DNA of 64,000 bases, taken from NCBI RefSeq assembly GCF_017873565.1, contig NZ_JAGGKH010000001.1:400253-464252 (forward strand). The letters run 5' to 3'. The position numbers and the translations under genes are program-made. Under the pieces are notes generated by a model. It saw nothing but the letters and a program-made list of their open reading frames with translations. It did no database searches and was not told the origin of the DNA. Every line of letters begins with the position of its first letter. The first letter of the stretch is position 1. Below, one piece after another: positions 1 through 9,476 of the stretch. This DNA comes from Lederbergia galactosidilytica. Lineage in GTDB: Bacteria; Bacillota; Bacilli; Bacillales; Bacillaceae_C.

Positions 1-382
1 TTCCTTTCGGTAATTCGAATTTATACTCAATCGCTTTATCACGTTTTTGTGGACCATTATAATATCTTAATGTAGAATATTTGCCAGCTTCTTCATCAAC
101 GACACTCATTGCTGTCGTTTCAGTCACTAGTCCCCATTTCTTCCCTGTTTTATCATCCATTCCATACTTCTGTTCTGTTTTACTATTATATAAACCTAAT
201 TGTTCTCCCTCTTCTATCGTTTCTGGTGTCGGGTCACCAGCTTTAACAAAATAATAAATATTCCCCGCCTCTTGCAAATTTTTATCGGCCGCTTTTGTTT
301 TTAAAGGAGTGTTGATGGTCATCATATTGGAAAACAGCATCAGAATCGTTAATAATAAACAAGTCCTTTTATTCTTACTCAA
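1..382 (-). CDS. Secreted protein, N-terminal part (runs off window)
   Basis: This frame is open from the window edge to a TTG codon at 382, preceded by GGAGGTG at a good distance; no ATG lies in a better place. The first ~30 residues form a signal peptide (SKNKR basic start, hydrophobic LLLTILMLF core, likely cleavage after KTKA). The mature part begins with a beta-rich segment containing YYFVKAGD and KKWGLVTET, of the kind I associate with N-terminal modules of large secreted carbohydrate-active proteins. That association is from memory and not tested. It lies downstream of a solute-binding protein gene on the same strand, so it may be a secreted hydrolase of the arabinan locus. The catalytic part is outside the window. 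Confidence 0.6.
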   Translation of the reverse strand, partial: MSKNKRTCLLLTILMLFSNMMTINTPLKTKAADKNLQEAGNIYYFVKAGDPTPETIEEGEQLGLYNSKTEQKYGMDDKTGKKWGLVTETTAMSVVDEEAGKYSTLRYYNGPQKRDKAIEYKFELPKG

Positions 383-455
383 GATATACACCTCCAAGTA
401 ATATTCCTCGAAACTAACTAGGAACCAACTTATTTACGTTACTATTGTTCAAGTA

Positions 456-1745
456 TTATTTTTTTGATTTTTCTTCTTCAATCCGAACTAACTCTTCTTC
501 ATATTTTTCTCTTAACAGAGTATTTAAATCAAGCTGATCTTCATGGACAAATTCATATAAAGCATTATAAACAATATCCTCATCTTGAAATTCTGAAACT
601 GTTTCAAGTGGTTCTGCTACTGGTAGTGAGAAAAGCGCCTCCATATTCCGATTCTCCCATATATCTCCATCAAGCTCTTGAGCTTTTTCTATCGCGGAAC
701 CATTTTCATATAAATGAGCATATGGTAAGGAAAGTGGTCCTCCTATAAAAGTATTGTTCATTAACTGTTCATCTGAATACCAGAAATCAAAGACTTTCAT
801 TACCTCATCTTTATATTCACTTGTTGAACTAACTCCCATCGCCCATCCTCCAGCTGGAACGCCATTCTCGGGCTCCGGATATGTTGCAATATCCCAATTT
901 ACATTTGCTTCTTCATTTGGCGGCATAAACCAATGTGGAGCCATTGCTAATTTCCCTTGGGCAAACAATTCAGCCCATCCCCCCTCTTCCCAATGTTCAG
1001 GAATATATGGGTTTCCTGGAATGGAATAAGCCTCTTTATATAATTCAAAGTATTCTCTAACTACATCATTTTCTGTCCAAAGTGGTTCATCTGTTTCAGG
1101 ATCAAGTAGATTACCTGCTGTCCAAGCAATCGGAGATCCCGACTTAGGCATATACAATCCTTGATAATCAACACCATTTCTTTCACCAGTCACATCCCTT
1201 GCTAAATCAACAACTTCTCCCCATGTCATCCCATCTGTAGGATACTCTACGCCGAACAGGTCAAAAATATCCTTGTTATACATTAATGCAAAGCGATCAG
1301 AGCTCATGGGTAAAACCCATAATTCTTCACCAGAAAACTTCTGCCATTCCGCTAACTGATTAGGATTAAAACGCGAAATATCAAAGCCTGTTTCTTCAAT
1401 TAACTCGCGCATATCATAAGTCATCTCAAGTTCACTTGCATGTTCAAGCCAACCTTGGTCCCAAAACCACAAAATATCTGGTGCCTTCTTCCCGGCAATC
1501 AATTCCTCTAAATCTCCATCAACATGTTCAAATGTTATATAGGGAAATTTTTCTTCTGCTGGTTTGATAAATGCATCGATAAATGCCTCATCCTTACCAA
1601 AATGGACCTTTAATGTTATCGGTACTGGCTCACCATTATCTGCGGAATCAGTCTTCGTTTTCGATATGCAGCCTGTTGTGATAGCAATACTGAAAAATAA
1701 TATACTAAAGAGCAGTAAAGTGCGGAATCTTAAGATTAACTTCAT
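456..1745 (-). CDS. Sugar ABC transporter solute-binding lipoprotein
   Basis: A 429-aa family 1 extracellular solute-binding protein. The N-terminus is a lipoprotein signal peptide ending in the lipobox ITTGC (Cys about residue 26), so the protein should be tethered to the outer face of the membrane. ALMYNKDIFDLFGVEYP and the Trp-rich C-terminal half are typical of binding proteins of CUT1 oligosaccharide importers. It is a close paralogue of the gene at 6706-8004 and of the broken gene at 4024-6624. No permease gene is adjacent, so it must work with permeases encoded elsewhere or be an orphan receptor. Two good CcpA cre boxes lie in the upstream divergent region, suggesting catabolite repression. 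The exact ligand is unknown; an arabino-oligosaccharide is inferred from context. Confidence 0.88.
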   Translation of the reverse strand: MKLILRFRTLLLFSILFFSIAITTGCISKTKTDSADNGEPVPITLKVHFGKDEAFIDAFIKPAEEKFPYITFEHVDGDLEELIAGKKAPDILWFWDQGWLEHASELEMTYDMRELIEETGFDISRFNPNQLAEWQKFSGEELWVLPMSSDRFALMYNKDIFDLFGVEYPTDGMTWGEVVDLARDVTGERNGVDYQGLYMPKSGSPIAWTAGNLLDPETDEPLWTENDVVREYFELYKEAYSIPGNPYIPEHWEEGGWAELFAQGKLAMAPHWFMPPNEEANVNWDIATYPEPENGVPAGGWAMGVSSTSEYKDEVMKVFDFWYSDEQLMNNTFIGGPLSLPYAHLYENGSAIEKAQELDGDIWENRNMEALFSLPVAEPLETVSEFQDEDIVYNALYEFVHEDQLDLNTLLREKYEEELVRIEEEKSKK

Positions 1746-1810
1746 TACTGATCAATCCCCCCGTAAATGATGTTCTTCTTGGCACAGCAAATGTCATTGC
1801 ACCTCCTCTT

Positions 1811-1825
1811 TTGTAACCGGTTCCA
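1811..1825. promoter_or_regulatory. CcpA cre box
   Basis: TTGTAACCGGTTCCA fits the published cre consensus WTGNAANCGNWNNCW at every defined position. It lies about 66 bp upstream of the solute-binding protein start at 1745, in the region shared with the divergent lyase gene. Control of either gene by CcpA is inferred. Confidence 0.6.
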
Positions 1826-1895
1826 AAATAATGAAAAACGTTTAGTATTATGATAGTGAATCATAAACTTGCCTTCTATCTGTTTTTTCAGTATA

Positions 1896-1910
1896 TTGGA
1901 ACCGGTACCA
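1896..1910. promoter_or_regulatory. Second CcpA cre box
   Basis: TTGGAACCGGTACCA also fits the cre consensus fully and is nearly palindromic. It is 85 bp from the first box, which is close to eight helical turns, and about 140 bp upstream of the lyase start. A paired arrangement like this could allow looping or repression of both divergent genes. Confidence 0.6.
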
Positions 1911-2049
1911 ATTTTATGTGTGTAAGACCGTCTCACTTAAATATAGTAAGATAACTGCTGAGTTAGTTAAAGCTTACGATGATTTGGCAATTTTTGTCAA
2001 TAGCGATAAATGTCATATTTTGCTAGTTACTTTAGAAAGGGGATTGACT

Positions 2050-3759
2050 ATGATTCTTCATCCAACCGCTGATAAGCTCACGAATGAAATTCTCGAAGAA
2101 GCAGCCAAATATCGTGTTAAAAACAATGTTGAACCACTTGATTTGTTAGGTTATAAAAAATTTCTCGAAACAGGTGAGCGTTTAACATTTGAGCAGCAAT
2201 ATTTTGCCCGAAGAAAACAATTAGATATATTGGCTCTAGATATTTTTATAAGAAAAAGCACAGAAAGCATTCCCCTATTGGAAGAAGTTATTTTCCAAAT
2301 CTGTAATGAATACTCTTGGGCATTGCCTGCACATATGCCAATTAGAGATCGCTGCTACAGTGAGGAAGGAAGAGAAATAATAGACTTATTTGCAGCGGAA
2401 ACTGCTCAAAGCCTTGCTGAAATTGGCGAGATTATTGGCGATCAACTCTCTAACTTTATTAAACAGCGAATTTCCGAAGAAATTGATCGCCGTGTCTTTA
2501 CTCCATTCGAGAAGCAAGACTGGCATTGGGAACGTTTAGAAAACAACTGGAGTTCTGTCATTGCCGGCAGTATTGGTTTAGCCGCTTTATCCGCCTTGCC
2601 CCTACGCTCAGAAAGACAAAGACAAATTTTAAATCGTCTCGAATCATCGTTTGCTTATTATTTAAAGAGTTTTGCGGAGGATGGAGTATGTGCGGAAGGT
2701 GTCGGTTATTGGGCCTATGGATTTGGATATTACTGTTACTTTGCGGAAAAATATACCCATTTATACGGGGATGACCGATATATCAATCATCCAAAAGTAA
2801 AAAACATTGCTGAGTTCCCATTTTATGCGATGATTTCTAAAGATCATTATCTTCCTTATTCCGATTCTAGTAATCAATTAGCCTTACCAAGCGGCTTACT
2901 TAGTTACTGTGAAAGGACTTTTAGAGTGGCCATCCCACCAGTAGCAGAACCAAGTTCACTTTATGATGATCACTGTTATCGCTGGGCTCCCCTTTTTAGA
3001 AATTTAATCTGGACTAGGGAAACAAATAGCAACGAGATGGTCTCCTGTAAACATTATTTTCCTGATGCACAATGGGCTGTTATTCGTAATGTAGAGAAAC
3101 AATTTATTTTTTCCGCTAAAGGCGGGACAAATCGAGAGAGCCATAATCATAATGATATTGGTCATTTTATCATTGGCGATCATCATGAGTTATTTTTAAC
3201 AGATTTAGGAGCTGGAGAATACACAAGAGACTACTTTAGTAATAAGCGCTATACATTTTTACCTAATCGAGCGCTCGGACATTCTATTCCATTCATCCAG
3301 GGAACCGAACAAAAAGAAGGAGATTTTCGGGCACGTAACACTCAGTTTCATATACAAAATGAACAAATTTCTGAATTCTCCTTTGAGTTAGCGGAGACAT
3401 ACCCTGAAGTGGTCGGCTTGGAGTCTTTCAAACGACAATGGCTCGTGAACGATGAAGCAAAACATATAATATTGGAAGATACCATTCAATTTACTAGAGA
3501 TGAACAGGCTACTGTAATTGAAAACTTTGTCAGCCTTTTAAAACCATCTATACAAGACAATCAGATTGTTTGGCAAGGGAAGTACAATAAATTAATTTTA
3601 GAATTCGACCAAAATATGGATACACCTAAACTCAACGAGGAGACTTATTCCGATCATCATGGCGTACAAACAAATGTATATTTGACACAACTTGAAAACA
3701 AGCAGAAAAGCAAGCTTTACACCCGGCGTTATACATTTAGACTAAAAAAATTGCGCTGA
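2050..3759 (+). CDS. Heparinase II/III-like polysaccharide lyase family protein
   Basis: I start at the ATG at 2050 because AAAGGGG precedes it; the longer reading frame from 1918 would run through the cre region and has no ribosome site. The product is 569 aa without a signal peptide, so it is probably cytoplasmic. The N-terminal half is an alpha-helical (alpha/alpha)-toroid-like domain, including WHWERLENNWS near residue 158 and a Tyr-rich GYWAYGFGYYCYF stretch. The C-terminal half carries the heparinase II/III beta-sandwich signature RESHNHNDIGHF around residues 360-372, with the conserved His/Asn pair. Family members are oligo-uronide lyases acting on alginate, heparinoid or pectin-like fragments. 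In this locus an uronic-acid-containing side chain of pectin or gum is a plausible substrate, but this is inference. Confidence 0.75.
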   Translation: MILHPTADKLTNEILEEAAKYRVKNNVEPLDLLGYKKFLETGERLTFEQQYFARRKQLDILALDIFIRKSTESIPLLEEVIFQICNEYSWALPAHMPIRDRCYSEEGREIIDLFAAETAQSLAEIGEIIGDQLSNFIKQRISEEIDRRVFTPFEKQDWHWERLENNWSSVIAGSIGLAALSALPLRSERQRQILNRLESSFAYYLKSFAEDGVCAEGVGYWAYGFGYYCYFAEKYTHLYGDDRYINHPKVKNIAEFPFYAMISKDHYLPYSDSSNQLALPSGLLSYCERTFRVAIPPVAEPSSLYDDHCYRWAPLFRNLIWTRETNSNEMVSCKHYFPDAQWAVIRNVEKQFIFSAKGGTNRESHNHNDIGHFIIGDHHELFLTDLGAGEYTRDYFSNKRYTFLPNRALGHSIPFIQGTEQKEGDFRARNTQFHIQNEQISEFSFELAETYPEVVGLESFKRQWLVNDEAKHIILEDTIQFTRDEQATVIENFVSLLKPSIQDNQIVWQGKYNKLILEFDQNMDTPKLNEETYSDHHGVQTNVYLTQLENKQKSKLYTRRYTFRLKKLR

Positions 3760-3810
3760 AAAGAAAAATCCCTTCTTCATAAAAGTAAAAAAGAAATCTA
3801 CCAAGTTAGT

Positions 3811-3949
3811 AGAAAGAGGATTTGACTAAAGCGTGTTTACCAAAGAAAAAATCGAACTACTTGGTGCAAAGTTTGCTTCGGAAATATGCTTCACCGTGGG
3901 ATAGTTCGTCTTAGATTTAAACACCTAAGTTAGGATCCAACCTCTTTCT
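3811..3949. repeat. Intergenic inverted-repeat element, family B (copy 1)
   Basis: The ends AGAAAGAGG and CCTCTTTCT are inverted repeats. The internal stretch reading ACCAAAGAAAAAATCGAACT is closely matched in the copies at 50951-51081 and 55571-55844, so this is a dispersed family. It sits between two convergent genes. No open reading frame is inside. Its terminal sequence is more diverged than in the other copies. Confidence 0.6.
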
Positions 3950-4559
3950 ATTAACATGGTAAAATCGTCACTTATATCTTTTTTAGCTAAAATGAAAAGA
4001 TCATTTCTTTTCTAAAAGAAACTTTACTTTTTCCCTTTTAAATCTGCAACAATACTAGTGATTTTTTCCTCTGTTTCTCTAATAAAGGTGTTGACATCAA
4101 GATCTGATTTCACAAGATCAACAAAGATACCATTACGGTTAATCTCATTTTCAAATTCAGATCTTGCAATGGGAGCAGCAAATTCCTGCGCAAATAAGAT
4201 ATCATAATCCACATTCTCAAAAATCGGATCAGGTTCAACTTCTTCTCTTAAACTAGGACTATCCAATGGAAACCTTGAAATATCTCCAAAGATACTGTAA
4301 TATTTCACAAGCTGTTCATCTGCCAGCAAAAATTTTAATACTTCAAAGGCAGCCTCCTTATGTTCACTTGTGTTCGAAATACCGTATGTCCATGCCCCTC
4401 CGCCTGCCACTCCTGGATAATCTTCAAATTCTGGTATTGTCGTAATCCCCCAATTTGTAAATGCCTCATTTGCTTCCTTTAAAGCATCTGAGCTAAATGG
4501 ATGGGGTGTCATTGCAACCACTTGATCTTTAACAAAGGCATCCCAGTTGGAATACCATT

Positions 4560-4720
4560 GAACCTCTCGCCACTTACCGCCCTTTCGGGCTGGTTGAAGT
4601 GGGAGATTCCTAAGAACACCGGCGTAACCGCCAGTTACTTTATTAGGCGATCCCCACAGTTCCTGCGGTTCGTCGTATTGCTTCTTGACAAAGATTCCTA
4701 CTAGCGTTGAGATCCCGATC
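4560..4720 (-). ncRNA. Putative omegaRNA / right-end guide RNA region
   Basis: In IS605-family elements the RNA that guides TnpB is made from the 3' part of tnpB plus the right end, and its guide is the sequence flanking the insertion. Here that would be the strand reading ATGGTATTCCAACTGGGATG just outside position 4560. The right-end hairpins are visible. The 5' limit I give is arbitrary, and there is no direct evidence of expression. Confidence 0.3.
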
Positions 4721-5791
4721 ATGATGTACGTAACATTTTTTGCAAATCCAGTCACGTACGGCGAGATTCTTCACCTCTTTGTTTTGGTGCCCACAATTGG
4801 AACATAGCTGACTAGACGGGAAATTCCTTGCAACAATCACCAATTGTTTTCCATACCACTTGGCTTTGTATTCAAGCACGGAACGAAATTGTGACCAGCT
4901 CACTTCACTAATGGCCTTTGCTAATCTTTCATTCTTCAACATATTTGTCACCTGCAAATCTTCTATACCGATGATATCGTGGTTTTTGATCATCATCGTG
5001 GAGATTTTATGTAGGTAGTCATGACGTGCATTGACCATTTTTTCATAGATTCGTGATACCTTTTTTCGTTGCTTTTGGTAGTTTTTAGCCTCAGTTAGTT
5101 TGCATTTTCTTTTAACAGCTAGTTCCTTTCGGCGGGAAAGTTTCTTCTGTTCTTTCGCTAATTTCTTTTCCAAGGTCCTGAAAAATTTAGGATTGGGAAA
5201 TCTCAGTCCGTTGGAAAGAACAGCAAAATCGTTTAGACCGACATCCACCCCAACAGCGGAGTCTGTTTTGCGGAAAGGCTGCACTTCCGTTTCCGCCAGA
5301 ATGGAAACATAATATTTCCCACTTGGAGTTTCCTTAACTGTAGCGCTTACAATTCGGCCGTGTATTATACGACTTCTAGCAAACTTGACGAGTCCTAATT
5401 TAGGTAATTTTAACTTATTTCCTACAACAGCAATATTACCATTGGTCTGTTTCGTGGTGTATGATTGAATTTGATTCATTTTCGTTTTGAATCGTGGGGC
5501 TTTATTTTGCTTTTGGAAGAAACGTGAGTAAGCATCTGCGAGGTTTTTCAAAGATGATTGAAGAGCGATACTATCGACTTCTTTTAGCCAGGTAAGCCCT
5601 CTTTTTAATTGGGTTAATTGAGTTGAACAAGAACCGTATGTTAATCCTTTTCCTGTTTCCCTGTAGGCTGTATTCCATTGATCCAAGAAATAATTGAAGA
5701 CAAAACGGCTACATCCGATCGTTTTCGCAATCATAATTTTCTGTCCTTTATTTGGATAAAGACGGAATTTATACGCTTTATGAACAAGCAT
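4643..5791 (-). CDS. tnpB: RNA-guided endonuclease TnpB family protein
   Basis: I take the ATG at 5791, preceded by GAGGTG; an upstream in-frame TTG at 5809 would add six residues. The product is 382 aa and looks intact. Numbering from the longer form, the RuvC-like residues are Asp189 in VGVDVGL, Glu283 in IGIEDLQ and the Asp364/Asp366 pair in HHDRDLNAS. A zinc ribbon lies between (CSNCG near 336, CKKC near 356). An N-terminal YKFRLYP motif opens the wedge domain, as usual in TnpB. Family members are omegaRNA-guided DNA nucleases that help retain the element at its site. No TnpA is nearby, so mobility would need a transposase supplied in trans. All catalytic residues are present. Confidence 0.93.
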   Translation of the reverse strand: MLVHKAYKFRLYPNKGQKIMIAKTIGCSRFVFNYFLDQWNTAYRETGKGLTYGSCSTQLTQLKRGLTWLKEVDSIALQSSLKNLADAYSRFFQKQNKAPRFKTKMNQIQSYTTKQTNGNIAVVGNKLKLPKLGLVKFARSRIIHGRIVSATVKETPSGKYYVSILAETEVQPFRKTDSAVGVDVGLNDFAVLSNGLRFPNPKFFRTLEKKLAKEQKKLSRRKELAVKRKCKLTEAKNYQKQRKKVSRIYEKMVNARHDYLHKISTMMIKNHDIIGIEDLQVTNMLKNERLAKAISEVSWSQFRSVLEYKAKWYGKQLVIVARNFPSSQLCSNCGHQNKEVKNLAVRDWICKKCYVHHDRDLNASRNLCQEAIRRTAGTVGIA

Positions 5792-6705
5792 GACATTCAC
5801 CTCACTCAATTAGGAATATACGTTCCTAATTATAACATACGTTCGTTCTTTTGGCTACCGCCAACCGCCATTCATCCCCCCACCTACTCATTGAGTTGTG
5901 CTCTTCACATTCCTAGAGGTGGGGGTTTTCTGTCGGGAATGATAAATTGGCCTAAAAATGCATCGCCAATATCAAGTCCCCTATATTGAACACCATCACG
6001 CTCAATTGTTAATTTCCTAGCTAATTCAACGGCTTCGGGCCAAGTCAAACCTACCTCAGGATATGGTTCTCCAACCATATCAAATATATCTTTATTGTAA
6101 TACATTACATTGCGAGGAGATTGAAATGGAAGGGCTTGTATGCCATTATTGATAGAAAACATTTGTATATGGTCAATATTTCCCTCCATAAAACGAGTTA
6201 GATCATAACTTGATTCTTCTAAAAGACTAGTTAAATCATAAGCTAACTCAAGTTCCGTAAATAGACTAAACTCATTTGTTGTTAATGAAAGAATATCTGG
6301 AATCTTGCCACCCAAGATCCACTCTTCCAGGTTTTCTCGGTCACGAGGTTGCCCATCAACTCTTTCGATTGTAATATGAGGAAACTCCTCACCTAAATCT
6401 TGGACAAATTCATCCCAATATTCATCCCCTTGATACCAGCCAATCGATAAAGTAATAGGTTCATCATTTACGACTGTATTTTTATTAGCTTCATCTGTAA
6501 GATGATCCTCTTTTAATACTTTTTCATTCGTTTTATTGCATGCGTATAACAAGAAAGTAGCGGCAATAATCAAGCCAATCCAGACTAACGAACTCCATTG
6601 TTTTTCTTCTCTCCCATCCCCCATTCTTAATTTACCCCCTCCTAATAGGTGTATTCTTCTGAAAACAGTCTCTATTTAAGTTGGTGAAAGGCCTTAGCCA
6701 TTTAC

Positions 6706-8004
6706 TCATTTTTTTCCTTTTTCATCCTTAATACGATTCTGTTCTGCTTCATATTTTTCCCTTAAGAGAGTATTCAAATCAATTTGGTCCTCGGTGACCA
6801 ATTCATATAACGCCCCATCAATTGCCCCCATTGCGCCTTCATTATAATCCGATGTCTCTTGTGGAGGATCGGCAACAGGAAGGGAATATAGGGCATCCAT
6901 ATTACGGTTTTCCCAGATCTCTCCATCCCTCTCTATAGCTTTTTCTAATGCTGATCCATCTTCATATAGATGGAGATACGGAACATATAATGGCCCTCTT
7001 ATAAAGGTATTATTTAATAGCTGCTCATCAGAAAACCAAAGGTCAAACACTTTCATAATATCTTCCTTATGTTTACTGGTTGCGCTTATCCCTAACGCCC
7101 AGCCCCTAGAAGGAACACCATTCTCAGGCTCTGGATAAGTAGCAATATCCCAATTTATATTTGCTTCCGGATTCGGCGCTCCGAAAAACTGTGCCGCCAT
7201 TGCTAATTTTCCTTGTTCAAATAACTCAACCCAGCCACCTTCTTCCCAGTGTTCTGGAATATAGGGGTTACCCGGAATAGAATAAGCCCGTTTATATAAG
7301 CTGAAATATTCCCTAATCTGCTCATCCTCTGGCCAAATCGGTTGATCCGTTTCTGGATCAACAAGATTTCCTACCGTCCAAAAAATCGGTGCTTCATGTT
7401 TTGGCATATAAAGCCCCTGATACTCCGTACCATTTCTTTCGCCTGTCACCTTTTCTGCCAAATCTACTACTTCTTCCCAATTCATTCCGTCTTTAGGATA
7501 TTCAACACCAAATAAGTCAAAAATATCCTTATTATACATAAGTGCAAAGCGGCTAGTCATAATCGGCAGTGCCCATGTTTCCCCATTGGCTGCAGCTTGC
7601 CATTCTGCCAAGTGATTGGGATCAAATCGAGAAATATCAAAACCAGACTGTTCAATTAGATCTGTCATATCATACGCTAATTCGTACTCCTCCACATCAG
7701 CTAATCCCCCTTTATTCCAGTGGAACAATATATCAGGAGTACTCCCAGCCGCATTTAATTCTTCATAACTGCCTTCTACATGCTCGAAAGTAATATGGGG
7801 ATATTTTTCTTCCGCAGGTTTGATAAATGATTGAATAAAATTCTCATCTTCTCCAAAATGGATCTTTAAGGTTATTGGTTCTGGCTCACCATCATTCGAA
7901 ACCTCTTCCTTCTCTTTCGAGGTACATCCAGAAAAAACGAACAAACAGCAGAGAAATAAACTAAACAACAGAGAAATACGACTGTTTAATATAAATTTCA
8001 GCAT
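6706..8004 (-). CDS. Sugar ABC transporter solute-binding lipoprotein
   Basis: A 432-aa family 1 solute-binding protein with a lipoprotein signal (lipobox VFSGC, Cys about residue 26), preceded by AAGGAGGG. It is highly similar along its whole length to the protein at 456-1745, sharing for example ALMYNKDIFDLFGVEYP and NPYIPEHWEEGGW. The two plus the broken gene between them form a three-member paralogous set, probably from tandem duplication. A cre box at 8042-8056 lies about 40 bp upstream. As with its paralogue, no permease or ATPase gene is adjacent. Binding of arabino-oligosaccharides is inferred from the locus, not from residues I can identify. Confidence 0.88.
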   Translation of the reverse strand: MLKFILNSRISLLFSLFLCCLFVFSGCTSKEKEEVSNDGEPEPITLKIHFGEDENFIQSFIKPAEEKYPHITFEHVEGSYEELNAAGSTPDILFHWNKGGLADVEEYELAYDMTDLIEQSGFDISRFDPNHLAEWQAAANGETWALPIMTSRFALMYNKDIFDLFGVEYPKDGMNWEEVVDLAEKVTGERNGTEYQGLYMPKHEAPIFWTVGNLVDPETDQPIWPEDEQIREYFSLYKRAYSIPGNPYIPEHWEEGGWVELFEQGKLAMAAQFFGAPNPEANINWDIATYPEPENGVPSRGWALGISATSKHKEDIMKVFDLWFSDEQLLNNTFIRGPLYVPYLHLYEDGSALEKAIERDGEIWENRNMDALYSLPVADPPQETSDYNEGAMGAIDGALYELVTEDQIDLNTLLREKYEAEQNRIKDEKGKK

Positions 8005-8041
8005 AACTCCCTCCTTAAATAATCGAAGTATTTTCCCTATT

Positions 8042-8056
8042 ATGAAATCGGTTTCA
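8042..8056. promoter_or_regulatory. CcpA cre box
   Basis: ATGAAATCGGTTTCA fits the cre consensus WTGNAANCGNWNNCW at all defined positions and is palindromic. It sits about 40 bp upstream of the solute-binding protein start at 8004, a repressing position. Confidence 0.65.
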
Positions 8057-8224
8057 AAAAATACAATAATTGATTATGTCATTCTAATCACTCCTATCGC
8101 AAATCAATTTTTATGATATGTATGCGGCTCTTGACTCGTTTATGAATTTACATAGAATTCTATCTTCAAGTCTAAATACGCAATTATGAACTTAAGTATT
8201 GTCAAGGTTCCATTTCCACCCAAG

Positions 8225-8260
8225 CAAAAACGTTGTGAGAATATGATTCCCCACAACGTA
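8225..8260 (-). terminator. Intrinsic terminator after araM
   Basis: On the minus strand ACGTTGTG pairs with CACAACGT across a short loop, and the stem is followed by TTTTTGC. It lies about 45 bp beyond the araM stop codon. Confidence 0.7.
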
Positions 8261-8303
8261 AAATTGTTTTATTGTTATTTTATTGATAATTGAAAATGTA
8301 AAT

Positions 8304-9476
8304 TTAATGGTCGACATTATAACTCTTTAACATTGTAAAACGCTGATCCCTTAATAAATATGCTTCCTTTAAACTTCTTTCTAAAAGATCCGCTTCAATC
8401 CCTAATTGTTCAGGAACGGTTGGTCCCCCCAATTGTTCCATGATTCCAGTAAGATCATTAACATGAGGTAATGCTTCAATGATGTTTTGTACTTCATTGG
8501 TCAGCTCTGAATCGCTCGGAAGAAGCTTTCCTTCTTGGTACCAACTGGAATAAAGAGTAGTTAATAAAATTGTACTAACACCAACTTTCGCTCCATGTAA
8601 AACTTGGCGTCTATTCTTCTGAAGGAACTCCATTTCCCAGTAATGGGATAAATGATGTTCTCCACCAGATGCTGGATGAGATTGCCCAAACATTAACATC
8701 GCTAATCCGGATTGAATAAGGGCATTCATTAAAATTTCTAATCCCTCTTCTTCCTCTCTAGCAATTTTATCTACTGCCAACATACAGTCATCTAATGCAT
8801 TTTTTGTAATTTCTACAGCCAGAGGACAGTATGGTTCTCCTTGCATAAGATGACCAAATTTCCAATCCGCTAAAGATGTAAATTTAGCCATCATATCGCC
8901 AACACCAGCTGCTGTCATTGTTTTTGGGGCAGCCGCTAACACCTCAATATCGGCAAATAAAGCAATTGGTGAGGCAGTTGGGAAGGTTTTCTTCACACCT
9001 TTAATAATAAGTGGAGCGCCAAGCGAAGTAAAACCATCAACAGAAGCCGCTGTTGGTATCGAAATAAACGGTTTCCCTGTCTTCGCACCACAAAATCTTG
9101 TAATATCATGAAGCGTTCCGGAACCAACAGCTAACAAACAGTCAACCTCATTATGAATCTCTAATAAAGCCTGAACAATTGCTTGTTCATCTGCGACCAC
9201 ATCCCCAATTTCATTAGGCTCAATTAAACAAATTCTATAGGATAGAGCTAATTCCTCTAGGTATGTGACAACTTTCTTTCCTGTGGCAGCGAATGTCTTT
9301 TTATCCGCAATCAATAAAAGATTTTTATACTTTTTTTCGGTTAAAAACGAAGATAATTGTTCGTAAGCATTCTGCTTTACAGTAATTTGCTCAATTGTAA
9401 CTGGGTGATGTTCATGGGAGCAGGAACAGCTTTGCCCGGCGTGATTGACTAACTCGATTACTTTTTCTGTATCCAT
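8304..9476 (-). CDS. araM: Glycerol-1-phosphate dehydrogenase AraM
   Basis: AraM/EgsA-type sn-glycerol-1-phosphate dehydrogenase, which reduces dihydroxyacetone phosphate to glycerol 1-phosphate with NAD(P)H in the cytoplasm. It belongs to the iron-containing alcohol dehydrogenase-like superfamily. The Cys/His-rich start (SCSCSHEHH), the GSGTLHDITRF nucleotide-binding loop and the metal-site stretch SHPASGGEHHLSHYWEM are visible. An ATG three codons upstream (9485) abuts the AAAGGG ribosome site, so the ATG at 9476 is the better spaced start; that gives 390 aa, close to B. subtilis AraM. In B. subtilis araM also lies inside the arabinose operon, though its product does not act in arabinose breakdown. 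Confidence 0.92.
   Translation of the reverse strand: MDTEKVIELVNHAGQSCSCSHEHHPVTIEQITVKQNAYEQLSSFLTEKKYKNLLLIADKKTFAATGKKVVTYLEELALSYRICLIEPNEIGDVVADEQAIVQALLEIHNEVDCLLAVGSGTLHDITRFCGAKTGKPFISIPTAASVDGFTSLGAPLIIKGVKKTFPTASPIALFADIEVLAAAPKTMTAAGVGDMMAKFTSLADWKFGHLMQGEPYCPLAVEITKNALDDCMLAVDKIAREEEEGLEILMNALIQSGLAMLMFGQSHPASGGEHHLSHYWEMEFLQKNRRQVLHGAKVGVSTILLTTLYSSWYQEGKLLPSDSELTNEVQNIIEALPHVNDLTGIMEQLGGPTVPEQLGIEADLLERSLKEAYLLRDQRFTMLKSYNVDH

Larger units (their letters stand above)
4560..5941 (-). mobile_element. IS605/IS1341-type TnpB-only insertion element
   Basis: The element carries tnpB but no tnpA. The left end (element 5' side, near 5941) contains a stem formed by CCCCCACCT and AGGTGGGGG. 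The right end (near 4560) is a long imperfect hairpin: TCTCCCACTT pairs with AAGTGGCGAGA, with an inner GCCCGAAAGGGC stem, followed by GGTTCA. These subterminal hairpins are typical of the family, which has no terminal inverted repeats or target duplication. The pentamer TTTAT next to the left end could be the target-adjacent motif. Boundaries are inferred from the hairpins and the restored frame of the host gene, and may be off by several bases. Confidence 0.72.
4024..6624 (-). pseudogene. Solute-binding lipoprotein gene disrupted by TnpB element
   Basis: The 5' half (6624 to about 5942) encodes a lipoprotein signal with lipobox LYAC (Cys about residue 29) and the N-lobe of a family 1 binding protein; a strong AGGAGGGG site precedes the ATG. 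The 3' half (about 4559 to 4024) resumes with WYSNWDAFVKDQ and runs to a normal C-terminus. Between them lies the TnpB element. Joining the flanks at TTTAT and at ATGGTATTCC restores the reading frame. Relative to the paralogues at 456 and 6706, however, about 40-50 residues are missing at the junction, so there may also have been a deletion. The gene is presumably non-functional as it stands. Confidence 0.8.

Noticed and set aside
1745..1936. 63-residue minus-strand frame upstream of the first binding protein
   Set aside because: It covers the cre boxes and promoter region, has no ribosome site and shows no protein-like pattern.
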